From positions 32,011 through 96,010 of the forward strand of contig SVFN01000003.1 of assembly GCA_015056815.1 (NCBI GenBank): 64,000 nt of DNA, in the 5' to 3' direction. How positions within the stretch are numbered: the stretch's first letter is position 1; each line of letters opens with the position of its first letter. Both the position numbers and the translations under genes were made by a program. This document shows, piece after piece, positions 1 through 7,557 of this stretch. The stretch is from Lachnospiraceae bacterium (GTDB lineage: Bacteria; Bacillota; Clostridia; Lachnospirales; Lachnospiraceae). The notes under the pieces are model-generated. The model was not told the DNA's origin. It was given only the letters and a program-made list of their open reading frames with translations, and did no database searches.

Positions 1-576
1 AAGGTGGGATATATCCTGACGACTTTTACGGCAGCAGTTACATTGCTGCTCTTATATATAAAATATCAGGATGCATTGCGTGAAAGCCGGATAATGTCCA
101 ACAGCATCAATAAGATCATATTGCTTCAAAACAAGGTGAAGATACGTTATGTAAACAACACAAATCTGCTGGAATATCTGCATGTGAAGTACCATGTGGA
201 TTCTTCGGCAGCTTTGGAAAAATTATGGAAGGGTTATAATCAGGAGAAAGAAGTCAGGGAAAGGATGCGGCGGACCGAAGAAAATCTGGATTATCACGAG
301 AGCGAGCTGGTAGAAATGCTCAAGGAATGCAAACTGTTCGATCCGATGATTTGGATACACCGGGCAGTGGCGCTTTATAATCCGAAGGAAATGGTCGAGG
401 TACGGCATGATCTGATCCTGCAGAGGCAGAAACTGCGTAAGCAGATGGAATTTAATAAAGAAACAGCTGACAGGGCAGAGAGCATCATTGGAGAGATCGT
501 CGGTGATTATCCTGCCTATGCCAATGAGATTTTGAAAATGGTTTCCGATTTCCATGAAAAAAAGGATAAAAAGTAG
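1..576 (+). CDS. Membrane-anchored coiled-coil protein, 5' end off window
   Basis: The reading frame is open from base 1 and ends at a TAG at 574-576. It may begin at the GTG at 4 or extend off the left edge. It opens with one hydrophobic segment (about residues 3-19, rich in Leu, Thr and Ala) and then a charged, mostly helical stretch with heptad-like Leu and Glu/Lys patterns across about 60-190, suggesting a single-pass protein with a cytoplasmic coiled coil. I do not recognise a family. The following lipoprotein gene starts 15 bases later on the same strand, so the two are probably co-transcribed and may act together at the envelope; that link is inference. Confidence 0.6.
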   Translation, partial: KVGYILTTFTAAVTLLLLYIKYQDALRESRIMSNSINKIILLQNKVKIRYVNNTNLLEYLHVKYHVDSSAALEKLWKGYNQEKEVRERMRRTEENLDYHESELVEMLKECKLFDPMIWIHRAVALYNPKEMVEVRHDLILQRQKLRKQMEFNKETADRAESIIGEIVGDYPAYANEILKMVSDFHEKKDKK

Positions 577-591
577 ACGGAGGCGACCGGA

Positions 592-975
592 ATGAAGTGG
601 AAAAACAGGCTCAGAAATCTTTTTATGTGCCTTATCCTGATCTGCCTGACAGGATGCGGCAAACAGGATGATGTGATTACGGAATTGTCTTATGTCGGTA
701 ATGCTTATGAATTGCGGTATGATTATTTTGATTCCGAAAAAACCTATCAGTTTGAACTGAAAGCAGGAGATGTACTGAAAATCGATACGGAATGCACACA
801 GGGCAGTATCGATATCAGGATCGTCAATCTGGATAATGAGGAGATTTATCACAATGAACTGCTGGCTTCGCTGTCAGAGGATGTCACGATAGAAACGGCC
901 GGACGTTACATTGCTGTCCTTACCGGCAAAGAAACAGCCGGAGGCGTTCATATTTATGTGAAAGGTGATACTTGA
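592..975 (+). CDS. Small lipoprotein
   Basis: This encodes a 127-residue exported lipoprotein. The N-terminus has a basic start (MKWKNRLRN), a hydrophobic core and a lipobox LTGC around residues 19-22, so it should be cut before Cys and lipid-anchored on the outer face of the membrane. The mature part is acidic and beta-rich in appearance, with no family I can name. A good GGAGG site lies about 8 bases before the ATG. The gene follows the coiled-coil membrane gene by 15 bases. Its stop codon (973-975) lies inside the predicted purB promoter, so it closes one transcription unit just as the next begins. Confidence 0.75.
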   Translation: MKWKNRLRNLFMCLILICLTGCGKQDDVITELSYVGNAYELRYDYFDSEKTYQFELKAGDVLKIDTECTQGSIDIRIVNLDNEEIYHNELLASLSEDVTIETAGRYIAVLTGKETAGGVHIYVKGDT

Positions 976-1000
976 CAGTGTTTTACAGAAATGATAACAT
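972..1000 (+). promoter_or_regulatory. Predicted sigma-A promoter of purBA
   Basis: TTGACA at 972-977 and TAACAT at 995-1000 are separated by 17 bases. The -35 box overlaps the stop codon of the lipoprotein gene. The leader up to the purB ATG is about 110 bases and includes the inverted repeat AACATTTC/GAAATGTT and a TCTGGA/TCCAGA stem followed by a short T-run. I see no purine riboswitch core. Confidence 0.6.
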
Positions 1001-1117
1001 TTCTCTGTGTGTGTAAAGGAAATGTTAACAGCATCTGAAAATGGCAGCAGAGAATGATTCTGGATGTCCATTGCCGTTTGTCCAGATGCGGATTTTTAAA
1101 TAAGAAAGGATAGAAGT

Positions 1118-2569
1118 ATGAGCAACGACAGATATGTAAGCCCGCTTTCCGAACGCTATGCAAGCAAAGAGATGCAGTACATTTTTTCACCGGATATGAA
1201 ATTCCGTACCTGGAGGAAATTGTGGATCGCACTTGCTGAGACTGAAATGGAACTGGGACTCAGTCAGAATGGCAAGCCGGTCATCACACAGGAGATGATC
1301 GATGAGCTTAAGGCAAATGCCGAGGACATCAACTATGATGTGGCAAAGGCGCGTGAAAAAGAAGTACGTCATGATGTTATGAGTCATGTATATGCATACG
1401 GACAGCAGTGCCCGAAGGCTGCCGGCATCATTCATCTGGGAGCTACCTCCTGCTATGTAGGGGACAATACCGATATTATCGTGATGTCAGAAGCACTGAA
1501 GCTGGTAAAGAAAAAACTGGTAAACGTGATCGACGAGCTTGCAAAGTTCGCGAATACTTATAAGGCACAGCCGACACTGGCATTTACGCATTTCCAGCCG
1601 GCACAGCCGACTACGGTTGGAAAACGTGCAACTCTCTGGACACAGGAATTTCTGATGGATTTAGAGGATCTGGAATATGTTCTTTCCACCCTGAAACTTT
1701 TGGGATCAAAAGGTACTACCGGTACACAGGCTTCTTTCCTGGAGCTGTTTGACGGGGATCAGGAGACGATCGATAAGATCGATCCCATGATCGCAAAGAA
1801 GATGGGATTTGATAAATGCTATCCTGTTTCCGGACAGACATACAGTCGTAAGGTGGACACCAGGGTCTGCAATGTTCTCGCGGGGATCGCGGCAAGTGCT
1901 CATAAGATGTCCAATGATATCCGGCTTCTGCAGCATTTAAAAGAGGTGGAGGAGCCGTTTGAGAAGAGCCAGATCGGATCATCTGCCATGGCTTATAAAC
2001 GTAATCCCATGAGAAGTGAGAGGATCGCTTCCCTTTCCAGATATGTGATGATCGATGCACTCAATCCGGCGATCACATCTGCGACACAGTGGTTTGAGAG
2101 AACGTTAGATGATTCTGCGAACAAGAGACTTTCCATTCCGGAGGCTTTCCTCGCGATCGACGGTATTCTGGATCTTTGCCTGAATGTCGTAGACGGACTG
2201 GTGGTCTATGATAAGGTCATCACCAAACGGCTTATGAGTGAGCTTCCGTTTATGGCGACAGAAAACATTATGATGGATGCGGTAAAGCTTGGCGGCAATC
2301 GTCAGGAGCTTCATGAGAAGATCCGGGAACTTTCCATGGAAGCAGGCAGGAATGTAAAGCAGTTTGGCAAAGAGAATAATCTGTTGGAGCTGATCGCGGC
2401 AGATGACAGTTTCCCGATGACTCTTGAAAAGCTGCAGGAAACGATGGAGCCTTCCAAATATGTGGGTCGTTCCGAGCGTCAGGTAGAAAAATTCCTGGAA
2501 GAATTTGTAAATCCGGTTCTGGAGGCAAATAAAGAACTGTTAGGTATTAAGGCAGAGATCAATGTATAG
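1118..2569 (+). CDS. purB: Adenylosuccinate lyase
   Basis: PurB catalyses two fumarate-releasing steps of purine synthesis: SAICAR to AICAR, and adenylosuccinate to AMP. The protein has 483 residues, the longer clostridial form. The fumarase/aspartase superfamily signature SSAMAYKRNPMRSE is present near residue 290. The conserved N-terminal PLSERYASKEM and the TTVGKRATLW segment also fit PurB. The ATG has an AGAAAGGA site upstream. purA follows after 33 bases on the same strand, so one transcript would carry both enzymes leading from IMP to AMP. Family assignment is secure from motifs. Confidence 0.97.
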   Translation: MSNDRYVSPLSERYASKEMQYIFSPDMKFRTWRKLWIALAETEMELGLSQNGKPVITQEMIDELKANAEDINYDVAKAREKEVRHDVMSHVYAYGQQCPKAAGIIHLGATSCYVGDNTDIIVMSEALKLVKKKLVNVIDELAKFANTYKAQPTLAFTHFQPAQPTTVGKRATLWTQEFLMDLEDLEYVLSTLKLLGSKGTTGTQASFLELFDGDQETIDKIDPMIAKKMGFDKCYPVSGQTYSRKVDTRVCNVLAGIAASAHKMSNDIRLLQHLKEVEEPFEKSQIGSSAMAYKRNPMRSERIASLSRYVMIDALNPAITSATQWFERTLDDSANKRLSIPEAFLAIDGILDLCLNVVDGLVVYDKVITKRLMSELPFMATENIMMDAVKLGGNRQELHEKIRELSMEAGRNVKQFGKENNLLELIAADDSFPMTLEKLQETMEPSKYVGRSERQVEKFLEEFVNPVLEANKELLGIKAEINV

Positions 2570-2602
2570 ATTAAATGAAGTGAATGTTAGGAGGTTTCTA
2601 TT

Positions 2603-3898
2603 ATGGTAAAAGCAGTTGTTGGAGCAAACTGGGGTGATGAAGGAAAAGGCAAGATCACGGACATGCTTGCAAAGGAAGCGGATATCATTGTACGTTTTCA
2701 GGGCGGAGCCAATGCAGGTCATACGATCGTGAACAATTATGGTAAGTTTGCATTACATACCTTACCTTCCGGCGTTTTTTATGATCATACCACGAGCATC
2801 ATCGGTAACGGTGTGGCGTTAAACATTCCGGTGCTGTTCAATGAGATCAAATCCATTACGGACAGAAATGTGCCGATGCCAAAGATTCTGGTATCCGACA
2901 GAGCACAGATGGTTATGCCGTATCACATTTTGTTTGACCAGTATGAGGAGGAGCGTCTGGGCGGCAAGTCTTTTGGCTCGACCAAATCCGGTATTGCACC
3001 TTTTTATTCCGACAAATATGCCAAGATCGGTTTCCAGGTGAGCGAACTTTTTGACGAGGAGCTTTTGAAGGAAAAGGTTGTCCGGGTCGCAGAGACCAAG
3101 AACGTGATCTTGGAGCATCTGTATCATAAGCCTTTGATTGTACCGGAAGAATTGCTGGAGACATTACATGAGTACCGCGATATGGTGGCACCTTATGTCT
3201 GTGATGTTTCTCTGTTCTTAAGTAATGCATTAAAAGAAGGAAAGAGCGTATTGCTGGAGGGACAGCTTGGCACTTTGAAGGATCCGGATCACGGTATTTA
3301 TCCGATGGTAACCTCTTCTTCCACACTGGCAGCATACGGTGCGATCGGAGCAGGTATCCCGCCTTATGAGATCAGTCAGGTCATTACTGTATGCAAAGCA
3401 TACTCTTCCGCAGTCGGAGCAGGTGCTTTTGTTTCAGAGATCTTTGGCGAGGAGGCAGATGAGCTTCGCAGACGCGGCGGTGACGGCGGAGAGTTCGGTG
3501 CGACCACAGGGCGTCCGAGACGTATGGGTTGGTTTGACTGTGTGGCTTCCAAATACGGCTGCCGTCTGCAGGGTACTACGGATGTTGCCTTTACTGTTCT
3601 GGATGTACTGGGATATCTGGATGAGATCCCTGTCTGTGTCGGTTATGAGATCGACGGAGAAGTTACCACTGACTTCCCCGTGACCTGTAAGTTAGAGAAG
3701 GCCAAACCGGTCCTTGAGAAACTTCCGGGCTGGAAAGGCGAGGATATCAGAGGGATCAAAAACTTTGAGGAACTTCCGGAAAACTGCCGCAGGTATGTGG
3801 AATTCGTAGAAGAACAGATCGGCTATCCGATCACCATGGTAAGTAACGGACCGGGGCGTGATGACATTATTTACCGCGAGAGTCCGCTCAAAAAATAG
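2603..3898 (+). CDS. purA: Adenylosuccinate synthetase
   Basis: PurA joins IMP and aspartate using GTP to form adenylosuccinate, the substrate of the PurB encoded just upstream. The 431-residue length matches the family. The N-terminal GDEGKGK phosphate-binding loop (about residues 11-17) with the catalytic Asp, the GGANAGHT motif near 34-41, and the GRPRRMGWFD segment near 305 are all visible. Start choice is clear: AGGAGG lies eight bases before the ATG. The gene is followed by a palindrome without a T-run and then a HAD gene, so transcription may continue past it. Confidence 0.98.
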   Translation: MVKAVVGANWGDEGKGKITDMLAKEADIIVRFQGGANAGHTIVNNYGKFALHTLPSGVFYDHTTSIIGNGVALNIPVLFNEIKSITDRNVPMPKILVSDRAQMVMPYHILFDQYEEERLGGKSFGSTKSGIAPFYSDKYAKIGFQVSELFDEELLKEKVVRVAETKNVILEHLYHKPLIVPEELLETLHEYRDMVAPYVCDVSLFLSNALKEGKSVLLEGQLGTLKDPDHGIYPMVTSSSTLAAYGAIGAGIPPYEISQVITVCKAYSSAVGAGAFVSEIFGEEADELRRRGGDGGEFGATTGRPRRMGWFDCVASKYGCRLQGTTDVAFTVLDVLGYLDEIPVCVGYEIDGEVTTDFPVTCKLEKAKPVLEKLPGWKGEDIRGIKNFEELPENCRRYVEFVEEQIGYPITMVSNGPGRDDIIYRESPLKK

Positions 3899-3914
3899 AA
3901 AGATCACGGGAATT

Positions 3915-3940
3915 GTTCAGGGTGCTGCAGCACTTTGAAC
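3915..3940. other. Palindromic hairpin after purA
   Basis: GTTCA and TTGAAC flank a perfect 12-bp palindrome, GTGCTGCAGCAC, in the gap between purA and the HAD gene. There is no run of T after it, so it is not a classical intrinsic terminator. It could be an mRNA 3' stabiliser or processing site. Confidence 0.4.
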
Positions 3941-3974
3941 GATTGCCGGTTCGATATGATTAGGATTTGTCAGA

Positions 3975-4583
3975 ATGATAAAAAACATAGTATTTGATAT
4001 AGGAAATGTGCTGACAGTGTTCTGCTGGGAAAAGTTTTTTTGCAGTTTCGGTTATCCGGAGGAAATAGTGGAGCGCATTGCGAAGGCAACAGCTTTAAAT
4101 GCTTCGTGGAATGAATATGACAGAGGCGTATTAAGCGACGAAGAGGTTTTGGAATTATTTATCGACCAGGATCCGGGAATCGAAAAGGAGCTTCGAGAGG
4201 TGAACCGTAATATCAGCGGGATCTTAGAGCGCTGCGATTATGCGATACCATGGATCGAGTCTTTGCATGAAAAAGGCTATAAGGTTTATTATCTGTCTAA
4301 CTTTTTCCGAAAAGCCGAAGTGGAATGTGCACACGCACTGGATTTTATCCCGCATACGGACGGTGGTATCCTTTCTTACAAAGAAAAACTGATCAAGCCG
4401 GATGAAGAGATCTATCAGCTTTTGTTTAAACGATTTGGATTGATACCGCAGGAATGTGTCTTTATTGATGATCGCAGTGATAACTGTGAAACGGCAAAAA
4501 GGCTTGGCATGAAAGCAATCTGCTTTCAGGATCAGGCGCAGGCACAAAATGAGCTGGCATTACTTCTTAATAAGCAAAGTTAG
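3975..4583 (+). CDS. HAD-superfamily phosphatase, YihX-like
   Basis: This is a 202-residue HAD-like hydrolase of the subfamily with an alpha-helical cap. Motif I is FDIGNVL (residues 7-13), with the nucleophile Asp8; the DxGN form is usual for YihX-like members. Motif II is probably the Ser/Thr in YLSNF (about 111), the Lys near 139 lies in KPDEEIY, and motif IV is VFIDDRSDN (about 160-168). Such enzymes usually remove phosphate from small sugar phosphates or nucleotides, but the substrate cannot be read here. It follows purA by 76 bases with no clear terminator between them. Confidence 0.85.
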   Translation: MIKNIVFDIGNVLTVFCWEKFFCSFGYPEEIVERIAKATALNASWNEYDRGVLSDEEVLELFIDQDPGIEKELREVNRNISGILERCDYAIPWIESLHEKGYKVYYLSNFFRKAEVECAHALDFIPHTDGGILSYKEKLIKPDEEIYQLLFKRFGLIPQECVFIDDRSDNCETAKRLGMKAICFQDQAQAQNELALLLNKQS

Positions 4584-4654
4584 AGTAATCATTCAGATAT
4601 CGCGGGGGCTTTTTGGGTAAAGCCCGGCGGTTTTACGTTAGAAAGGTTTGCAAC

Positions 4655-6145
4655 ATGGCATTCAATAGAACACCGGAGAAGCAATACGCTCTTGCATTAG
4701 AGACTGTGATTGAAGACCGGTATGTGATCAAACAGGTGCTGGGACTGAATGGTCTGAGCATCACATATAAAGCATATGACACGTTCAGGGATCAGACGAT
4801 CGTTCTGAGAGAAATCTATCCGGCGGCGATCGTAACACGCAATTTTGACGATAAACTGCGCGTGGAATGTGTCAGACCTTCTGATGAGCATATGTATCAT
4901 GAAATGCTGCAGAAATGCATTCAGAAGGCCAAAAAGATGATCCGGCTTTATCCGCTGGAGGGAATCTCGAATATCATCCGGTATGTGGAAGCGAATCATA
5001 CGGTTTATCTGATCATGGATTACATCGATGGGATCAGTCTTCCGGTCTTTTTTGAAAAGAAACGGGCAAGCAGGATGGAGCTTGATAAGACAGTCGAGCT
5101 TTTACAGCCGGTACTGGAGTCTTTAAAAAAGATCCATGCGGCGGGACTGTTTCATGGAAGGATCAGTCCGGATTCGATCATTCTGGATTCGAAAAGACAT
5201 GCCCACCTGGTTGGATTCGGTGATCCGATGGAAGAAGTCGCACTGGAAGTGTTTGGAGAGAACACTGCGCGCGAGTTTGCATTTGCTCCGGTTGAGCAGT
5301 ATGTTCCGGGCGGTGTGCAGGGGACGACGACAGATGTGTATGCGGTCGGAGCAGTGATCTATCTGTGTGTGACAGGCGTATGGCCGGCGGCTTTTTATGA
5401 GAGAGTCGGGAATGTCACAGGAGAGAACGATCCGCTAAAATCTCCCTGGGAGCTGGGAGTTCCCATTATGGAGTTTCAAAGTGATGCGATCATGAAAGCT
5501 CTGGCAGTCTATACCTTTGACCGCTTTCAGAGCATTCAGGAATTTATCGATGCGTTGGAACTGGATGAGTTTAAAGAAGGACCGTCTGCGGTATATACGA
5601 CACGACTGCCGGCGAAATTTGCAGCGAAACAAAGATGGATCAGAATTGCACAGCTGGCAGCAGCATTGCTTGTGATCGTTCTCGTTGCTTCGGTAGTCTC
5701 GAAAACCGGAAAGGCGCTGCGTGCCTCGGAAGAAAACAAGTTTTATGAGAATCTGGTTGACAGGTCTCTTTACGACAAATGTGATATACTTGCGAACCTT
5801 CCGGAAAAAGAATGGGCACGCTATGGAAATGATTATACGGCTTCCGTGACCGAGAATGATATTTCCGTCCGTTATTATGACCTGAACAGTAAACGGTTTG
5901 CGGATTTTTCCGAGTTTTCGAAGGTGGTCGGTAATTATAAATATGTATGTCTTGATTTCAGAAGAGACCATCATGTGATCCTTACTTATCTGACTCCGGG
6001 CAAAAAAGAGAGCTATGAATGTGATCTTACAAAATACGGAAGCTATTACAGGATTGAGCATATTGTGATGGAAAACGGAAGCGAGACCGTTCACGAGAAG
6101 CTGGAAGTCAATCCCGCCCAGCCTGATGGAGCGGCAGGACAATAG
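4655..6145 (+). CDS. Membrane pseudokinase (Ser/Thr kinase fold, catalytic residues lost)
   Basis: This 496-residue protein has the layout of the bacterial Ser/Thr kinases common in Lachnospiraceae: a kinase fold (about residues 20-310), a transmembrane helix (about 330-350) and an extracellular domain of about 145 residues. Every catalytic landmark is altered. The VAIK-type lysine is Arg in VLREIYP (about 49), the expected HRDISPDN loop reads HGRISPDS (about 166), so the catalytic Asp is Arg and the metal-binding Asn is Ser, and DFG reads GFG (about 187). I therefore infer a pseudokinase that may sense outside signals without phosphotransfer. A TTG at 4613 would add 14 residues; the ATG at 4655 with GAAAGG before it is preferred. 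Confidence 0.85.
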   Translation: MAFNRTPEKQYALALETVIEDRYVIKQVLGLNGLSITYKAYDTFRDQTIVLREIYPAAIVTRNFDDKLRVECVRPSDEHMYHEMLQKCIQKAKKMIRLYPLEGISNIIRYVEANHTVYLIMDYIDGISLPVFFEKKRASRMELDKTVELLQPVLESLKKIHAAGLFHGRISPDSIILDSKRHAHLVGFGDPMEEVALEVFGENTAREFAFAPVEQYVPGGVQGTTTDVYAVGAVIYLCVTGVWPAAFYERVGNVTGENDPLKSPWELGVPIMEFQSDAIMKALAVYTFDRFQSIQEFIDALELDEFKEGPSAVYTTRLPAKFAAKQRWIRIAQLAAALLVIVLVASVVSKTGKALRASEENKFYENLVDRSLYDKCDILANLPEKEWARYGNDYTASVTENDISVRYYDLNSKRFADFSEFSKVVGNYKYVCLDFRRDHHVILTYLTPGKKESYECDLTKYGSYYRIEHIVMENGSETVHEKLEVNPAQPDGAAGQ

Positions 6146-6161
6146 TTTTTTCAAGATTTAT

Positions 6162-6190
6162 TTGAAAAATAATAAAAAGTGTTATATACT
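6162..6190 (+). promoter_or_regulatory. Predicted promoter of the SEC-C gene
   Basis: TTGAAA at 6162-6167 and TATACT at 6185-6190 are 17 bases apart. The predicted start lies about 30 bases before the ATG at 6227. Confidence 0.55.
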
Positions 6191-6226
6191 ATACAGAGAT
6201 TTTTTGAAAAAAGAAGGAGAAAAGAA

Positions 6227-6730
6227 ATGGCATTATTACAGCAGTGGAGAGATATAGCATATTCAGAGCAGGCTGGCAGAGAGAGACTGCAGAAGCTTTG
6301 GGGAGCATATTTCCAGAGAGAAAAAGAAATCTATCAGATATTACTGAAAGACCCCGATACGGAGGTAAAAGGTACCGTAAAGGAGCTGGCAGAAAAATAC
6401 AATGTGGATATTATGACGATGACAGGATTTCTGGATGGCATCAATGAGTCTCTGGTGGAAGAGAATCCGATCGAAGAGATGGAAGAGGATACCGTTGTCA
6501 GCCTGAAGTTTGACAAAGAGCGTCTTTATAAGAACATGGTCGCTGCAGAGGCAGACTGGCTCTACAATCTGGAGGAGTGGCATCCGATCTTTGATGAGGA
6601 CAAGCGTAAAGAGCTTTATAAAGAGCAGAAACGTTCTACCACGATCGTCAAAGAGCAGAAAGTATATCCGAACGATCCGTGTCCTTGCGGAAGCGGCAAG
6701 AAATACAAAAAGTGCTGTGGTAAAAACTAA
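6227..6730 (+). CDS. SEC-C motif protein
   Basis: This 167-residue soluble protein ends in a SEC-C zinc-binding motif, [18 protein letters not shown], the same metal knuckle found at the end of SecA. The rest is helical and acidic and occurs mainly as uncharacterised proteins in clostridia. The SEC-C tail usually binds zinc and mediates protein contacts, for example with SecB or ribosomes, but the partner here is unknown. The ATG at 6227 is chosen because AAGGAGA lies seven bases upstream; an in-frame TTG further up has no such site. It has its own predicted promoter. Confidence 0.8.
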   Translation: MALLQQWRDIAYSEQAGRERLQKLWGAYFQREKEIYQILLKDPDTEVKGTVKELAEKYNVDIMTMTGFLDGINESLVEENPIEEMEEDTVVSLKFDKERLYKNMVAAEADWLYNLEEWHPIFDEDKRKELYKEQKRSTTIVKEQKVYPNDPCPCGSGKKYKKCCGKN

Positions 6731-6829
6731 TAGTTGTTACTATTTGGACAGATCCAATAGCAACGATAGTTTGTTGAGCCGTAAACGTGCAGCAGATGTG
6801 TATTTCGGCTATGTATAAGTAACTGGTAG

Positions 6830-6858
6830 TTTACAAATCCACGGTTTTGGGATAAAAT
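6830..6858 (+). promoter_or_regulatory. Predicted promoter of the thrS T-box leader
   Basis: TTTACA at 6830-6835 and TAAAAT at 6853-6858 have a 17-base spacer, placing the transcript start near 6865, just before the T-box stem I. Confidence 0.55.
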
Positions 6859-6864
6859 ATAATT

Positions 6865-7149
6865 ACTTACAGCAAAAGCAAAACAGAGAAAACGTAGAAG
6901 GGAAGAGTAAGATATCCGCCTGTTTCAGAGAGAGATACATCTGGTGTGAGTGTCTTAACAGAAGATATCCGAAGACCACCCCTGAGTGACCTTAATACAG
7001 TCCGGTGATTCCGTTACCATCAGAGTATCGCTGTAATCCATGCAAAGAGTGGATATGGCGTCTCATGAGCGGCCGGCATGCCGGCAACTTGGGTGGAACC
7101 GCGTAACTTACGTCCCTTGTATACCTTTCAGGTATGCAAGGGATTTTTT
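6865..7149 (+). promoter_or_regulatory. T-box riboswitch (threonine)
   Basis: The T-box core ACTTGGGTGGAACCGCG (about 7087-7103) is a near match to the consensus that pairs with the tRNA acceptor end. It is followed by an intrinsic terminator with arms TCCCTTG (7113-7119) and CAAGGGA (7137-7143) and a T-run to 7149. Stem I begins with an AGTA-type motif near 6905. The specifier region reads GAAGACCACC (6971-6980), so a Thr ACC codon occurs twice in a row. Uncharged tRNA-Thr(GGU) would favour antitermination and expression of the downstream small membrane gene and thrS. Exact stem I limits were judged by eye. Confidence 0.92.
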
Positions 7150-7183
7150 GTATACGAAAGAAATGAAGCGCTGCGATCTGTTT

Positions 7184-7262
7184 TGCTTACGGAACTTAAA
7201 ACAGTAAGTGAAAAATGGTGTCAGAGGACAATGAAGCATTTTTCACTTACGGAATTTAAAAG
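7184..7262 (+). repeat. ACAGTA/TACGGAACT hairpin element, copies 1 (tail only) and 2
   Basis: Copy 1 is only a tail, TTACGGAACTTAAA, ending at about 7200. Copy 2 follows directly: head ACAGTA, arm GTAAGTGAAAAATG (7204-7217), a 19-base loop containing CAGAGGACAATGAA, perfect complementary arm (7237-7250), then GGAATTTAAAAG. The 14-bp stem has no mismatch. The element stops one base before the ribosome binding site of the gene at 7278. It lies after the T-box terminator, so it would be part of the read-through mRNA leader. Related copies are at 12222, 42851 and 63763. Confidence 0.8.
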
Positions 7263-7277
7263 AAAGGAGACAAAACT

Positions 7278-7505
7278 ATGGAAATCGTAAAAACAAAATG
7301 TGATGAGTGGAAGGAAAAAATGCTGGATGGCGAGATCAAGATGGAAAAGACCACCTTCTGGCTGCTTTTGGCGGTGATCCTTTTGGCAGGTATTCTTTAT
7401 GGACTTCTGACTGCGCCGATGACCCATGGTGTGACGATCGGCTGCAACAATAACTGTGTGCCGGAAGATTTTTTCGATGGCGACGAAGACGAGGATGAAG
7501 ATTAA
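7278..7505 (+). CDS. Small single-pass membrane protein with acidic tail
   Basis: This encodes 75 residues: a charged N-terminal helix (1-24), one strong transmembrane segment (about 27-45, WLLLAVILLAGILYGLL) and an external or cytoplasmic tail with CNNNC and a C-terminal Asp/Glu run. AAAGGAG stands nine bases before the ATG. I do not recognise a family. It lies between the Thr T-box and thrS, 52 bases before thrS and with no terminator, so it should be controlled by threonyl-tRNA charging together with the synthetase. That placement is the only functional hint. Confidence 0.75.
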   Translation: MEIVKTKCDEWKEKMLDGEIKMEKTTFWLLLAVILLAGILYGLLTAPMTHGVTIGCNNNCVPEDFFDGDEDEDED

Positions 7506-7557
7506 ACAATACGAAAAACAGTAGGTAAGAATTTAAAATAAGAAAAGAGGAGTAAGT

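Noticed and set aside
5435..6154. 239-codon minus-strand frame
   Set aside because: It is antisense to the pseudokinase gene; no start site or domain.
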